From positions 38,243 through 102,242 of the forward strand of contig NZ_BOVK01000027.1 in NCBI RefSeq assembly GCF_018403685.1: a stretch of DNA of 64,000 nt. The letters run 5' to 3'. This document shows, in pieces, positions 16,539 to 25,081 of this stretch. Every line of letters begins with the position of its first letter. Positions within the stretch are counted from its first letter, which is position 1. The notes beneath the pieces were generated by a model. It was not told where the DNA came from, searched no databases, and saw nothing but the letters and a program-made list of their open reading frames with translations. Position numbers and translations under genes: made by a program. Source of the stretch: Xylanibacillus composti (GTDB lineage: Bacteria; Bacillota; Bacilli; Paenibacillales; K13).

Positions 16539-17714
16539 TTAACGCGTCTCCCCCGTGAACAGCGCACGCACTAATGCAGTCAAAGTCTGTTGGTATGAGC
16601 CGGCTCCGCTGCTCATTCCCGCACTGGCCGCAACCTGTTTCTCCTCCTGCCAGACGGGGTCGTCCGCAGCGAGCAGCGGCACTCTGCCTATGACTTCCCC
16701 GCGCAGCTTGATGACGAGTTCGCCGCGCTTGCCCAGGCGATAGTCCAGACTCTTCTCATCCAGGGTCTCTACGGAAGAGGAAAGCTCCGACCGTTCCTCC
16801 TCAACGAGCGGATAGGAGAAGTCTGCTGCTGCACGCAGTCCCGTTCCTTGAATGGCGCTGCCTCTTTTGATCAGAGTACGGTGGGGAAAATACTGAAAGC
16901 CCCAGTCCAGTACATGGCGATGATCCAGCCAGTCGTTTCCGTCATTCAAGGTAACAACGGCGAGCTGGCGGCCGCCTTGTGTCGCAGAAGAGATGAGACA
17001 GCGTCCAGCCGCCTTCGTGTATCCCGTCTTCACCCCGTCGGCGCCATCGTAGAAGCGCAACATCTTGTTCTTGTTGTGCCAGACATAATCCCAATCTTCA
17101 TGCGGGTTGGGCGCTTTCTTCACCTTCGTGCTGACGATCTGCCGGAATGACTTGTTGCGCAGCGCGTAAGCAGTCAGCTTCGCCATATCGTTCGCGCTGG
17201 CGTAGTGGTCCTTGGCATCCAGGCCATGCGGATTGACAAAATGGCTGTTCGTCATACCGATTTCTTCCGCCTTCTGATTCATGAGAAAAGCAAACCCTTC
17301 AATGGAGCCGCCTACATGTTCCGCAATGGCAGTCGCCGCATCGTTGCCGGAACGCAGCATGAGGCCGTAAAGCAAATTCTCCAGGCTCATCTTCTCGCCC
17401 AGCTTCAAGTAGATGGAGGAGCCCTCCTTGCCAACAGCGTTCCTCCCAACTGTCACCTCGTCCTCCAGGTTGCCATGTTCAATCGCAACGATAGCTGTCA
17501 TCACCTTCGTCAAGCTGGCGATCAACATCGGCTTGTCACCATTGTGCGAATACAGAATCCGACCGGATTCCACATCGATTAAGGCCGCAGCTTGCGCATG
17601 TGTGCCAATCCTGGGATGATCCGCATGCACAGCCGGCGCAGCCCCCGCCACGTGCGTCAAGAGCATCAAAACGGCCATACCGGTCATCCCTATTTGCTTG
17701 ACTAATGCTTTCAT
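16539..17714 (-). CDS. dacB: D-alanyl-D-alanine carboxypeptidase DacB (PBP5*)
   Basis: The 391-residue protein has a signal peptide (residues 1-31, ending VHA) and the serine peptidase motifs SLTK (67-70), SGN (122-124) and KTG (229-231) of peptidase family S11, with a C-terminal beta-rich domain. Its place in front of spmA and spmB identifies it as the sporulation-specific PBP5*, which trims stem peptides and limits cross-linking of the spore cortex. The ATG at 17714 is preceded by GGAAGGG at a slightly long distance. The product is active in the mother cell at the outer forespore membrane. Confidence 0.92.
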   Translation of the reverse strand: MKALVKQIGMTGMAVLMLLTHVAGAAPAVHADHPRIGTHAQAAALIDVESGRILYSHNGDKPMLIASLTKVMTAIVAIEHGNLEDEVTVGRNAVGKEGSSIYLKLGEKMSLENLLYGLMLRSGNDAATAIAEHVGGSIEGFAFLMNQKAEEIGMTNSHFVNPHGLDAKDHYASANDMAKLTAYALRNKSFRQIVSTKVKKAPNPHEDWDYVWHNKNKMLRFYDGADGVKTGYTKAAGRCLISSATQGGRQLAVVTLNDGNDWLDHRHVLDWGFQYFPHRTLIKRGSAIQGTGLRAAADFSYPLVEEERSELSSSVETLDEKSLDYRLGKRGELVIKLRGEVIGRVPLLAADDPVWQEEKQVAASAGMSSGAGSYQQTLTALVRALFTGETR

Positions 17715-17798
17715 TGATCGTACACCCTTCCGCTTGTTCACATTTCCCGGCTCCTTCGCTTCTGAATTTTGATCCAACACTTCCGTTCGGTTTTGTAC

Positions 17799-17828
17799 AT
17801 GTATATGCCGGTCCATCCCGGATATGAG
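17799..17828 (-). promoter_or_regulatory. Possible SigE-type promoter of dacB
   Basis: On the minus strand, ATATCC is followed after about 14 bases by CATATACAT, which partly fits the mother-cell SigE consensus. DacB is made under SigE in B. subtilis. The fit is imperfect and the leader would be about 80 bases. Confidence 0.28.
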
Positions 17829-17907
17829 AAGATGTCCGAAGGAACTTGGCCCGCCGGCGCAAGCCATGTCCGCCATCATCCGATTGCCCGATGGCTCGCG
17901 GCACAAC

Positions 17908-17934
17908 AAAAAAATCCTGCCTCAAGACAGGATT
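17908..17934 (-). terminator. Terminator of the AraC-type gene
   Basis: On the minus strand AATCCTG and CAGGATT pair around an 8-base loop and are followed by a T run. It separates the regulator at 17963 from dacB. Confidence 0.8.
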
Positions 17935-17962
17935 CATTATGCAGACGAATGGGAGGAACGTT

Positions 17963-18838
17963 TCATAATTTCGTGTTCAGCTTGCGGTATTGCGTAGGGA
18001 CCATGCCTTTGCGTTCGGCGAATATCCGATGGAAGGTTTTATAGGAGCCGTATCCGACTTCATAGGCCACCTCAGCCACACTCATTTCCGTGGAAGACAG
18101 CAGGCTGCACGCATGCCGGATGCGTATATCATGCACCAACGGCACGAACGATTGGCCGGTCGTTTTTTTCAGCGTTTCGCTCAGATGGGAAGGGCTGATG
18201 CCGAAGCGCTCGGCCACCCCCGTTAAGGTCAAGGGCTCCTGCGCATGCTGGTGAATATAATGAATGATCGGCCAGATATTGCTTCGTCCCGGTTGGAACG
18301 CTTCTTTCTGCATCACGCTTGCCGCCGCAGCATGTCGAGCCCGGTCAAACCGGATGAGCAGCTCGCCCAGCTTCGCCTTGACCAGCTCTTTCCGCCAGCT
18401 TCCATCGCCCTGGTATTCTTGATAGATATCCTGAATAATGTCGAGCATGCGAACATGCTCATCGTCTTCAAAATAATGGTATCCCGGCAAATGATCGCGA
18501 TTGTGCAGCAATTCATATAAACCGCCTGCCAGCGCATTGCCATGCTCCACGAGCAAATCCATGCTGAACATGCAATTATATAAGGTCAGCGTCTTCCCGG
18601 GCTCCGTATAAATTTCGTGAATCTGATAAGGAAGCACGAATGTAAAGACTCCCGGCTCCATCGGATGGCTGATGCCGTTGATCGTTTCGCTTCCATGGCC
18701 ATCGACCACATAGGAAAATTCCAGAAAATCATGGCGATGGGCAGGATATCCTTGTATGAGCCTGTTCAAACTAATATGCAGCGGAAGCTCGGCGTACATA
18801 TTCGGGTATTCCTTGATGTATTTCGGCAAATAAGTCAA
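17963..18838 (-). CDS. AraC-family regulator with cupin-type sensor domain
   Basis: The 291-residue protein has an N-terminal cupin-like sugar-sensing domain (HRHDFLEFSYVVDGHG, then EPGVFTFVLPYQIHEIY) and a C-terminal AraC helix-turn-helix pair (LTGVAERFGISPSHLSETLKK in part, then VAYEVGYGSYKTFHRIF). The start chosen is a TTG at 18838, 8 bases after GGAGG; a TTG at 18880 and an ATG at 18799 are alternatives. It is divergent from the Gfo/Idh/MocA dehydrogenase at 18952, which is the usual layout for a sugar-responsive activator of a carbohydrate operon. Confidence 0.9.
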   Translation of the reverse strand: MTYLPKYIKEYPNMYAELPLHISLNRLIQGYPAHRHDFLEFSYVVDGHGSETINGISHPMEPGVFTFVLPYQIHEIYTEPGKTLTLYNCMFSMDLLVEHGNALAGGLYELLHNRDHLPGYHYFEDDEHVRMLDIIQDIYQEYQGDGSWRKELVKAKLGELLIRFDRARHAAAASVMQKEAFQPGRSNIWPIIHYIHQHAQEPLTLTGVAERFGISPSHLSETLKKTTGQSFVPLVHDIRIRHACSLLSSTEMSVAEVAYEVGYGSYKTFHRIFAERKGMVPTQYRKLNTKL

Positions 18839-18882
18839 AGCTGATGCCTCCGTCCGAAATAATGGGACAAACTTCCTCAATC

Positions 18883-18911
18883 TTGAGATGATTTTTCTTT
18901 AGTCCTATAAT
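18883..18911 (+). promoter_or_regulatory. SigA-type promoter of the dehydrogenase gene
   Basis: TTGAGA (18883-18888) and TATAAT (18906-18911) are spaced by exactly 17 bases, about 40 bases before the ATG at 18952. This is a strong vegetative promoter in the gap shared with the AraC-type gene. Confidence 0.75.
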
Positions 18912-18951
18912 ACCATGAGACATATATCTGTTGTATGGAGGAGATTTTACG

Positions 18952-20022
18952 ATGAGCCAAAAAATCCGTATCGGCATTATTGGCGCGGGAAATATCGCCA
19001 ATGTGCATATTCAGCAATTTCGGCAGCTGCAAGAGGAATGCGAGATTACTGCTATTACTGATGCATTCTTGCCGCTTGCCGAATCCAGAAAAGAGCAGTA
19101 TGGCATTCCGTGGGTCGCTCCTACGCCGGAAGCGCTGATTGCCAGCGACCAAGTGGATGCGGTGATTGTCGCCGTGCCGAATCAATACCATGCCCCCCTA
19201 ACCATTCAGGCTCTGGAGGCAGGCAAGCATGTATTGCTGGAGAAGCCAATGGCGATCAATGCGGAAGCGGCACGCGACATTATGCGAGCCAAGCAGCGCA
19301 CAGACCGCACCTTGATGCTTGCACATCAAATGCGCTGGGAAGCGGTGCCGATGCAGATCAAGCAGCAGATGGACCGCGGCGAGCTGGGCAGCATATACTC
19401 GGCCAAGACCGGTTGGTTCCGCCGCAAGGGCATTCCAGGCTGGGGCACTTGGTTCACGCGCATGGATCAATCCGGCGGCGGGCCGCTTATCGATATCGGC
19501 GTCCATATGCTTGACCTCGCGCTGTATTTAATGGGCAATCCGAAGCCGGTATCTGTCTTTGGCGCGACTTATGCGGAATTCGGACCGAAGAAGCGGGGCA
19601 TCGGCGACTGGGGCAAGCCGGATTGGAACGGGATTTATGACGTAGAGGATTTCGCTACGGCCTTGATCAAAATGGACAACGGCAGCACCTTGTCCCTGGA
19701 AGTCAGCTGGGCGGTCCATATGGACACTGACAACACGCCGTTCATCCATCTGATGGGCACCGAGGGCGGCGCCAGCTATCGCGGTCCCCATGGCAAGCTG
19801 CTGACCGAGAAGTTCGATCGCCCGCTGGAGACCGAGCTGGTCACTCCGGAAAATGACGAAGGCGCGCGCATCCGCTTGAGCCGCCACTTCCTGGAGTGCA
19901 TTCGCGAAGGCAAGGAGCCGATCACCTCTGGCATGACCGGGTTCACGAACAGCCTCGTGCTGAACGCCATTTACGAGTCGTCCCAAACCGGCCGCGAGGT
20001 GCAGCTGAACTGGGATTTTTAA
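18952..20022 (+). CDS. Gfo/Idh/MocA-family oxidoreductase
   Basis: The 356-residue protein has an N-terminal Rossmann fold (GIIGAGNIA) for NAD(P), the family's EKP motif in LLEKPMAIN at about residues 97-105, and a C-terminal alpha/beta substrate domain with DIGVHMLDLALYLMG. Such enzymes oxidise or reduce sugars, inositols and related polyols. The ATG at 18952 has GGAGGAG 9 bases ahead; an in-frame ATG at 18931 has none. It is likely activated by the divergent AraC regulator and works with the isomerase-like protein at 20462. The sugar substrate cannot be named. Confidence 0.92.
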   Translation: MSQKIRIGIIGAGNIANVHIQQFRQLQEECEITAITDAFLPLAESRKEQYGIPWVAPTPEALIASDQVDAVIVAVPNQYHAPLTIQALEAGKHVLLEKPMAINAEAARDIMRAKQRTDRTLMLAHQMRWEAVPMQIKQQMDRGELGSIYSAKTGWFRRKGIPGWGTWFTRMDQSGGGPLIDIGVHMLDLALYLMGNPKPVSVFGATYAEFGPKKRGIGDWGKPDWNGIYDVEDFATALIKMDNGSTLSLEVSWAVHMDTDNTPFIHLMGTEGGASYRGPHGKLLTEKFDRPLETELVTPENDEGARIRLSRHFLECIREGKEPITSGMTGFTNSLVLNAIYESSQTGREVQLNWDF

Positions 20023-20461
20023 GCTCTGAAGTTGCCGGGTACATTGGTTCAGTTCGGGCACTCACAACCGTTGAGCCGTAACATGGGCGCTTCAGCTTCG
20101 ACAGCTGCTCACTATAAAGGAACATACTTCCGTTATGCAACACTTACACGGCGAAAGTCGTATAATAAATGGAAATTTTGGTCTTATTGGCGGCAATCAC
20201 CTATTCACGCATAGGGAATGACGCGAATAGGACCATCTTGTTCCGCTACATATCAACGTGAATCATTGATGGCATTAAATAAGAACAGAATCTTCCGCTA
20301 TTTAGTATGGGAGGAATCGATTGAAGCGCCAGGTCATTTCCTATGGCTTGGCATAAATCGAGCGACCTTCCCGGCTCAAATCGCAAATCAGCTTACTACC
20401 AATATGGATTCGAAATCAGGGACGGGATGAAACGACATTCATTCAGAAAGGAATGGTTGCG
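20023..20461. other. Intergenic region with TTCCGYTA motifs
   Basis: This 439-base gap contains no convincing gene. It has three copies of TTCCGTTA or TTCCGCTA (20128-20135, 20241-20248, 20293-20300), the last two 52 bases apart. The same motif recurs at 53518-53700. The ribosome binding site AAAGGA for the next gene lies at its right end. Confidence 0.6.
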
Positions 20462-21298
20462 ATGTTGCGAGGATTGACACGCGCCGGCTTCGGAAATTTG
20501 GAAAGCGAAGAGCAATGGATCAGGCTTGCGGCCCAATCCGGCTTTCAGGCGGTAGATGTAGACGCGGCCGGCTTGATCGCGCGGAATGGATTGGAGCAGG
20601 CCAAGGCCTTGCTTGAAGAAAACAACATAGTGATCGGCGCAATAGGCCTGCCTGTAGAGTGGAGAGCAGATGAAGCGGCATTTCGCGCCGGATTGCCTGC
20701 GCTTATCGAAGCGGCTGAAGCGGCTTCAGCATTAGGCTGTGCAAGCTGCTGCACGTATATTTTGCCATCCACAGATTCGGGATCAGCCCATTTCATGGCG
20801 TTGGCAACGAGACGAATTCGTGTCTGCGCGGACATCCTGGATGCCTACGGCATTCGGCTCGGCCTGGAATTCGTCGGCCCGCATCATCTTCGGACCCGCT
20901 GGGCAAACCCGTTCATCTGGACGATGGAAGAAACACTCGACTGGATCGGGGCCATTCATGCCCCTAATCTAGGACTGTTGTTTGATGCATACCACTGGTA
21001 CACGACAGGCGGGACGATTAACGATATCCTGCAGCTCAAACCGGAGCAAATCGTCCATGCCCACATGAATGATGCGCCCGACATACCAGTAGAAGACGTG
21101 TTGGACAACGACAGACTGTATACAGGAGAAGGCGTCATTGACCTGGCCGGTTTCTTGCGCGCCCTGTCCGATATCGGCTACAAAGGGGTAGTCGCCCAAG
21201 AGGTGCTTACTCCCGAACCGCCTTCCGCTTCCATGGAAGAGCTGATGGCCCGCTCCAAGTCCGGCTTCGATAAAGTCTTTGCCCAAGCCGGATTATAG
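20462..21298 (+). CDS. Sugar phosphate isomerase/epimerase (xylose isomerase-like TIM barrel)
   Basis: The 278-residue protein has the AP endonuclease 2/xylose isomerase-like TIM barrel. Likely metal ligands are the Glu in LGLEFVG, the Asp and His in LLFDAYHWY, the His in HAHMND and the Glu in VAQEVL. Family members isomerise or epimerise keto sugars or inositol derivatives. The ATG at 20462 lies 10 bases after AAAGGA; an ATG at 20453 is less well placed. It follows the Gfo/Idh/MocA dehydrogenase, a very common pairing in inositol and rare-sugar catabolism, and ends in a terminator. Confidence 0.88.
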   Translation: MLRGLTRAGFGNLESEEQWIRLAAQSGFQAVDVDAAGLIARNGLEQAKALLEENNIVIGAIGLPVEWRADEAAFRAGLPALIEAAEAASALGCASCCTYILPSTDSGSAHFMALATRRIRVCADILDAYGIRLGLEFVGPHHLRTRWANPFIWTMEETLDWIGAIHAPNLGLLFDAYHWYTTGGTINDILQLKPEQIVHAHMNDAPDIPVEDVLDNDRLYTGEGVIDLAGFLRALSDIGYKGVVAQEVLTPEPPSASMEELMARSKSGFDKVFAQAGL

Positions 21299-21329
21299 TT
21301 CCGCGGTATCCATATTGTTCATGAGGATA

Positions 21330-21359
21330 CGTCTGCAGGATTCGCTGCAGGCGTTTTTT
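21330..21359 (+). terminator. Terminator after the isomerase gene
   Basis: CGTCTGCAG (21330-21338) and CTGCAGGCG (21345-21353) pair with one mismatch and are followed by six T residues. Confidence 0.85.
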
Positions 21360-21438
21360 CATGTCTCGAATCCCAGTCTGCAAAGAAGCTCTCCTTGCCA
21401 GATGGCCACAATATTTATGGTTTTACCCATCGAAATGT

Positions 21439-21558
21439 CTATCCCTTGGCAAGTAGAAAAACTGCATAAGAGAGTGCACTAAGCAGACCTAGCGACAGCA
21501 AGAAAATAGTCCAAAATTTCCTGAACGTTAAACCAGTTGTTTTGTCCCTCCATCTCAA
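21439..21558 (-). CDS. Possible small membrane peptide
   Basis: A 39-codon frame opens at a TTG at 21558 with AAAGGA about 5 bases ahead and ends at a TAG at 21439. It encodes a charged start followed by a hydrophobic helix (FWTIFLLSLGLLSALSYAVF) and AKG at the end. Size and shape fit a small single-pass membrane peptide, but there is no conservation evidence and the start is weak. Confidence 0.25.
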   Translation of the reverse strand: MRWRDKTTGLTFRKFWTIFLLSLGLLSALSYAVFLLAKG

Positions 21559-21750
21559 TCCGTTCCTTTGCCCATCAGATGACCTCACGTTCCGCTCCTC
21601 CTTCTTTCATATAGTGTACCTCTATTTCCCATGCCAAGCTATTTCTCGGGAAATCGCACAGTCTGATCCCTTTCGACACCTTCTTGCATCTGCCGTTGTC
21701 CTGCAGCCTGCCCTGCTTGCAGATGTACAAGGATTTCAGCATATTTTGTC

Positions 21751-21766
21751 AACGTTTGCGAACGTT
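21751..21766. promoter_or_regulatory. AACGTT-N4-AACGTT palindrome
   Basis: AACGTT TGCG AACGTT is a perfect inverted repeat upstream of the AT-rich promoter region of the mannanase gene. Its shape resembles LacI-type operators, so it may be a regulator site, but no matching regulator is assigned. Confidence 0.35.
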
Positions 21767-22140
21767 CTAGCCCTGTTCATACGATAAAGGAAGACTGCTT
21801 ATGTCCGACAAATTTACGAGCGATCCTCTTGTCAAATTGGTTAGTTTTTGTTATTGTTTTGTTATATATACTATCTAACTATAACCTAATTCACGTGAGG
21901 ATTTGGACTGCCTGGCTAGCATAAGCCTACTCCATGGAGCATGACTTCTCATCACTTTCCCGGCGGATATTGTCATTCAGTACGCACAACTTATTTTCAT
22001 TCACTATTATGTAAGGGCTTACATGGAACTGATTTTGGCATCTCATCCCTAATTTTCACACAGAAAGGAGGCCCGTTGCACGTACTCATAAGGGACGAGA
22101 TGTTCAAAATATATCTTTGTTATAAGTGAGGTGCTCATTA

Positions 22141-23529
22141 ATGATAAGACAGATGAGAAACTGCTTTCTGCTTTTGCTTTGCTTGGCAGTGGTGCTCGGC
22201 GGTGGATTTGTAACGGCTTCGCCAAGCGCGCAGGCTGCCGATTATCCGGCTTGGAATGCGAACACGATTTACACCGGCGGAGAAATTGTTTCGCACAAGG
22301 GCCAATTGTGGCAGGCACAGTGGTGGACGCAAAATCAAGAGCCCGGTGCGGATCAATGGGGACCCTGGCGTGTAGTTCAGAACGACCCCGTTGATCCAGG
22401 CAACAACGGCAACGATCCGGGCAACGGCACAGCTTCCTACCCGGCATGGAACCCTAATTCGATCTACAATACTGGAGACATTGTTTCACATAACGGTCAG
22501 CTTTGGTTAGCTAGATGGTGGACGCAAAATCAGGAGCCTGGCACAACCGGACAATGGGGAGTATGGGAACTCTATCAGGAAAATCCAACAGATCCGACTG
22601 ATCCGACTGATCCAGTTGAACCCGGCGAACCGTCTAATGGCTTCTATATCAGCGGAACGACCCTGTACGATGCCAACGGCAACCCGTTCGTCATGCGCGG
22701 CATCAACCATGCCCATACATGGTATAAAAATGATCTGAATACCGCTATCCCGGCAATTGCAGCGACTGGCGCCAACACCGTGCGTGTGGTCCTGTCGAAC
22801 GGCCGCCAGTGGACGAGAGACAGTGCGAGTGAAGTGAGCAACATTATTTCTCTGCTTGAACAGCATGAAATGATCGCCGTGCTGGAAGTGCATGACGCTA
22901 CAGGCAGCAACAACATATCCGACCTTCAAGCAGCCGTTGATTATTGGATCGATATCAAGAGCGCCCTGATCGGCAAAGAAGACACGGTTATTATTAATAT
23001 TGCCAATGAGTGGTATGGGAACTGGAGCGGATCAGAATGGGCAAAAGGCTATAAGCAAGCGATTCCGCGTCTGCGCGACGCTGGTCTGCAGCATACGCTG
23101 ATCGTCGACGCTGCGGGTTGGGGGCAATACCCTGCCTCGATCCACAACTATGGACAAGAGGTATTTCATGCCGATCCACTCGGCAATACGATGTTCTCCA
23201 TCCATATGTACGAGTACGCTGGTTCCGATCCGGTTACGATTCGCAACAATATCGACGGTGTGCTGAACCAGGGACTGGCCGTCATTATAGGAGAATTCGG
23301 CTTCCAGCATACTAGCGGGGATGTGGATGAAGCTTATATCCTCAGCTACACCCAGCAGCGCAGCGTCGGCTGGCTTGCCTGGTCGTGGTACGGCAACAGC
23401 GGAGGAGTCGAATATTTGGATTTGGCTCACAATCCGGCAGGCACGAGCCTGTCTGCTTGGGGCGAGACCATCGTGAATGGTCCGAATGGACTGAGGGAAA
23501 CTTCTCAGAAGAGCAGCATTTTCCAATAA
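22141..23529 (+). CDS. Secreted GH5 endo-beta-1,4-mannanase with two CBM5/12 modules
   Basis: The 462-residue protein has a signal peptide (about residues 1-32, ending AQA), two tandem carbohydrate-binding modules of the CBM5/12 type (about 34-77 and 99-143, each with YPAWN, LW and WWTQNQEPG), an Asp-Pro-Thr-rich linker (about 146-165) and a GH5 catalytic domain (about 167-455). The catalytic acid is E290 in NIANEW and the nucleophile E385 in IGEFGF. The domain closely resembles GH5 subfamily 8 alkaline mannanases of Bacillus (MRGINHAHTWY, MFSIHMYEYAG, GLRETS), which cut beta-mannan outside the cell. The ATG at 22141 has GAGGTG at 7 bases; an in-frame GTG at 22126 overlaps that site. It is followed by a strong bidirectional terminator. 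Confidence 0.93.
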   Translation: MIRQMRNCFLLLLCLAVVLGGGFVTASPSAQAADYPAWNANTIYTGGEIVSHKGQLWQAQWWTQNQEPGADQWGPWRVVQNDPVDPGNNGNDPGNGTASYPAWNPNSIYNTGDIVSHNGQLWLARWWTQNQEPGTTGQWGVWELYQENPTDPTDPTDPVEPGEPSNGFYISGTTLYDANGNPFVMRGINHAHTWYKNDLNTAIPAIAATGANTVRVVLSNGRQWTRDSASEVSNIISLLEQHEMIAVLEVHDATGSNNISDLQAAVDYWIDIKSALIGKEDTVIINIANEWYGNWSGSEWAKGYKQAIPRLRDAGLQHTLIVDAAGWGQYPASIHNYGQEVFHADPLGNTMFSIHMYEYAGSDPVTIRNNIDGVLNQGLAVIIGEFGFQHTSGDVDEAYILSYTQQRSVGWLAWSWYGNSGGVEYLDLAHNPAGTSLSAWGETIVNGPNGLRETSQKSSIFQ

Positions 23530-23573
23530 TCGAGTGCCGCTCTGCTATGTTCTAAAAAAAAAACATGCAAGAG

Positions 23574-23610
23574 AAGGCCTGCCATTCTCATATTGAGAAT
23601 GCAGGCCTTT
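23574..23610. terminator. Bidirectional terminator between mannanase and ytfJ
   Basis: AAGGCCTGCCATTCTCA pairs with TGAGAATGCAGGCCTT around a short loop, an almost perfect stem of about 16 base pairs. T residues follow and an A run (23554-23563) precedes it, so it can act for both convergent genes. Confidence 0.88.
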
Positions 23611-23618
23611 TTGCCGGC

Positions 23619-24116
23619 TTACACCGTGTAGTTGTTTTGCTGCATACCGCCTTGTTGCTGCTGATTCATCTGCTGATTGCCTTGCAGCTGTTGACCTTGA
23701 TTTTGGCCGCGGTTCTTCATCATCATCTGAATTTTGTCAACCATGTTCGGCGTTGCATCGATGATGCGCTCGAGCAGGTGGGTGTTGTTGTCCAACGGCA
23801 CAACCTTGACCCCATCCGTGCTTACTACAAGGAACGCAATCGGCGTAATGGATACACCGCCGCCGCTGCCGCCGCCGAATGGAAGCGCTACTTGCGCATT
23901 CATGGCGTCGTTGCCATGCGTATGGTCCTTCTCTTTGTCGATAACAAAATCGCTTCCGCCCGCCGCAAACCCGAAGCCAACCTTCGAAATGGGCAGTATG
24001 ACACTGCTGCCGTCCGGCGTTTCCACTGGATCGCCGACAATGGTGTTGACATCAACCATTTCCTTGATATTTTCCATAGCCGTCTGCATAAGGCCTTGTA
24101 TCGGATGTTCACTCAC
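23619..24116 (-). CDS. ytfJ: Sporulation protein YtfJ/GerW
   Basis: The 165-residue protein is the YtfJ/GerW spore protein: it has VDVNTIVGDPVETPDG, ILPISKVGFGFAAGGSDF, a glycine-rich loop (LPFGGGSGGGVSI) and a C-terminal Gln/Asn-rich tail of about 30 residues. In B. subtilis it is made in the forespore and is needed for germination in alanine. A SigF-like promoter is visible upstream. It lies next to a DUF2953 gene, its usual neighbour (ytfI). Confidence 0.93.
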   Translation of the reverse strand: MSEHPIQGLMQTAMENIKEMVDVNTIVGDPVETPDGSSVILPISKVGFGFAAGGSDFVIDKEKDHTHGNDAMNAQVALPFGGGSGGGVSITPIAFLVVSTDGVKVVPLDNNTHLLERIIDATPNMVDKIQMMMKNRGQNQGQQLQGNQQMNQQQQGGMQQNNYTV

Positions 24117-24164
24117 GCTTAACCCCTCCTTCGGATTGAATGCTCATCAAATGCCGCTCGCGCT

Positions 24165-24194
24165 TATTTTGCGCTTGCCCGACCGAATTTATGC
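24165..24194 (-). promoter_or_regulatory. SigF-type promoter of ytfJ
   Basis: On the minus strand GCATA (24190-24194) and GCGCAAAATA (24165-24174) are spaced by 15 bases. This fits the forespore SigF pattern GYATA-N15-GGNNANAMTR with one mismatch, about 50 bases before the ytfJ ATG. SigF control of ytfJ is known in B. subtilis. Confidence 0.65.
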
Positions 24195-24222
24195 CCCGCC
24201 CGCCTAGAACTCCGGCCATGCA

Positions 24223-24903
24223 TTAGACTCGTGAAGCGAGTACTTGCCTCACGGTCTTCTTGTTCAGCCCGAGCTTGCGCATGCGCCGAAGCAGCCTGAT
24301 GGTGGCAACAACAAGCCACCATACCTTCGTTTGGACTGTGGCTGTTAAATCGATTGTAAACTGCTGTTGATGATAAGCTGGCAGCACATCGAGCTGCGGA
24401 CGAGTATCGAGTCGGACGAACTGAAACAGCATCCCGAGCATCGACGTTTTCAAACCCCAAATCAAACCTGTCGTAATGGCCGTATCCGCAGCATCGTCCA
24501 GACCTACCGAGGTCTTCCATCTCAGCTCCGTACAACGAAAATGTGTCAGCGTCTGCCTTACCCACCCCGTCAAAGATATTGTCTGGTCCAAGAGTTTTTT
24601 GGCTCTTTCGAAGAAATGCAGCACCGTGTTCGCATCTATCCGCTGTTGACTGTCCGTTGCTTGCTGCGAGGCGCCCACATCTTGTTCTTCCTTCACCTTC
24701 ACTTCGGCACCTTGCATCAACCCTTTGAATTTGATCGTTGGCACATCATATGTATATCGGATCAAACCGAACAAGAACCATGCCATGACCAGCGTTCGAT
24801 CATTATTGCCATGTCTCTCCACATGCAGCGAGATGTTCACCTTACTGTTGAAAATGAGGATTTTCACAAGAAGGATCGCAACGATATAGGCTGCCCACAC
24901 CAT
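24223..24903 (-). CDS. DUF2953 membrane-associated protein (YtfI-like)
   Basis: The 226-residue protein starts with a membrane segment (VWAAYIVAILLVKILIF) and has the DUF2953 features: a second hydrophobic stretch in the middle (AITTGLIWGLKTSMLGMLFQF) and a basic C-terminus. The ATG at 24903 was chosen because it precedes the membrane segment; its ribosome site is weak. It is adjacent to ytfJ on the same strand as in other Bacillales. Function is unknown. Confidence 0.8.
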   Translation of the reverse strand: MVWAAYIVAILLVKILIFNSKVNISLHVERHGNNDRTLVMAWFLFGLIRYTYDVPTIKFKGLMQGAEVKVKEEQDVGASQQATDSQQRIDANTVLHFFERAKKLLDQTISLTGWVRQTLTHFRCTELRWKTSVGLDDAADTAITTGLIWGLKTSMLGMLFQFVRLDTRPQLDVLPAYHQQQFTIDLTATVQTKVWWLVVATIRLLRRMRKLGLNKKTVRQVLASRV

Positions 24904-24964
24904 GTCATCTGCCCCATTTCGTAATATTGCTGATTTGACGCTGTCCGCTTTCCCATCCACGCAC

Positions 24965-25012
24965 AAAAAAACCCGAGCATCCAGCCGCAGCGTTCGCAGC
25001 AAGATCATCGGG
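24965..25012 (-). terminator. Terminator after scpB
   Basis: On the minus strand CCCGA and TCGGG close an imperfect 18-base-pair stem with loop AACG, followed by seven T residues. It ends the scpAB unit and separates it from the DUF2953 gene. Confidence 0.75.
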
Positions 25013-25081
25013 ATTAGGTTGCCCCTTGGGGCTCTCACTCATGCAAAGAAGACAATTGACGGCATATGGGCGACAACGGAT

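Larger units (their letters stand above)
21360..22140. other. Long AT-rich intergenic region before the mannanase gene
   Basis: About 780 bases hold no gene that I can support strongly. It contains a possible 39-codon membrane ORF on the minus strand, a perfect AACGTT inverted repeat at 21751-21766, and an AT-rich stretch (21829-21900) in which TTGTCA and TATTGT lie 17 bases apart. These could form the promoter region of the mannanase gene, with a leader of about 280 bases. Confidence 0.5.
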
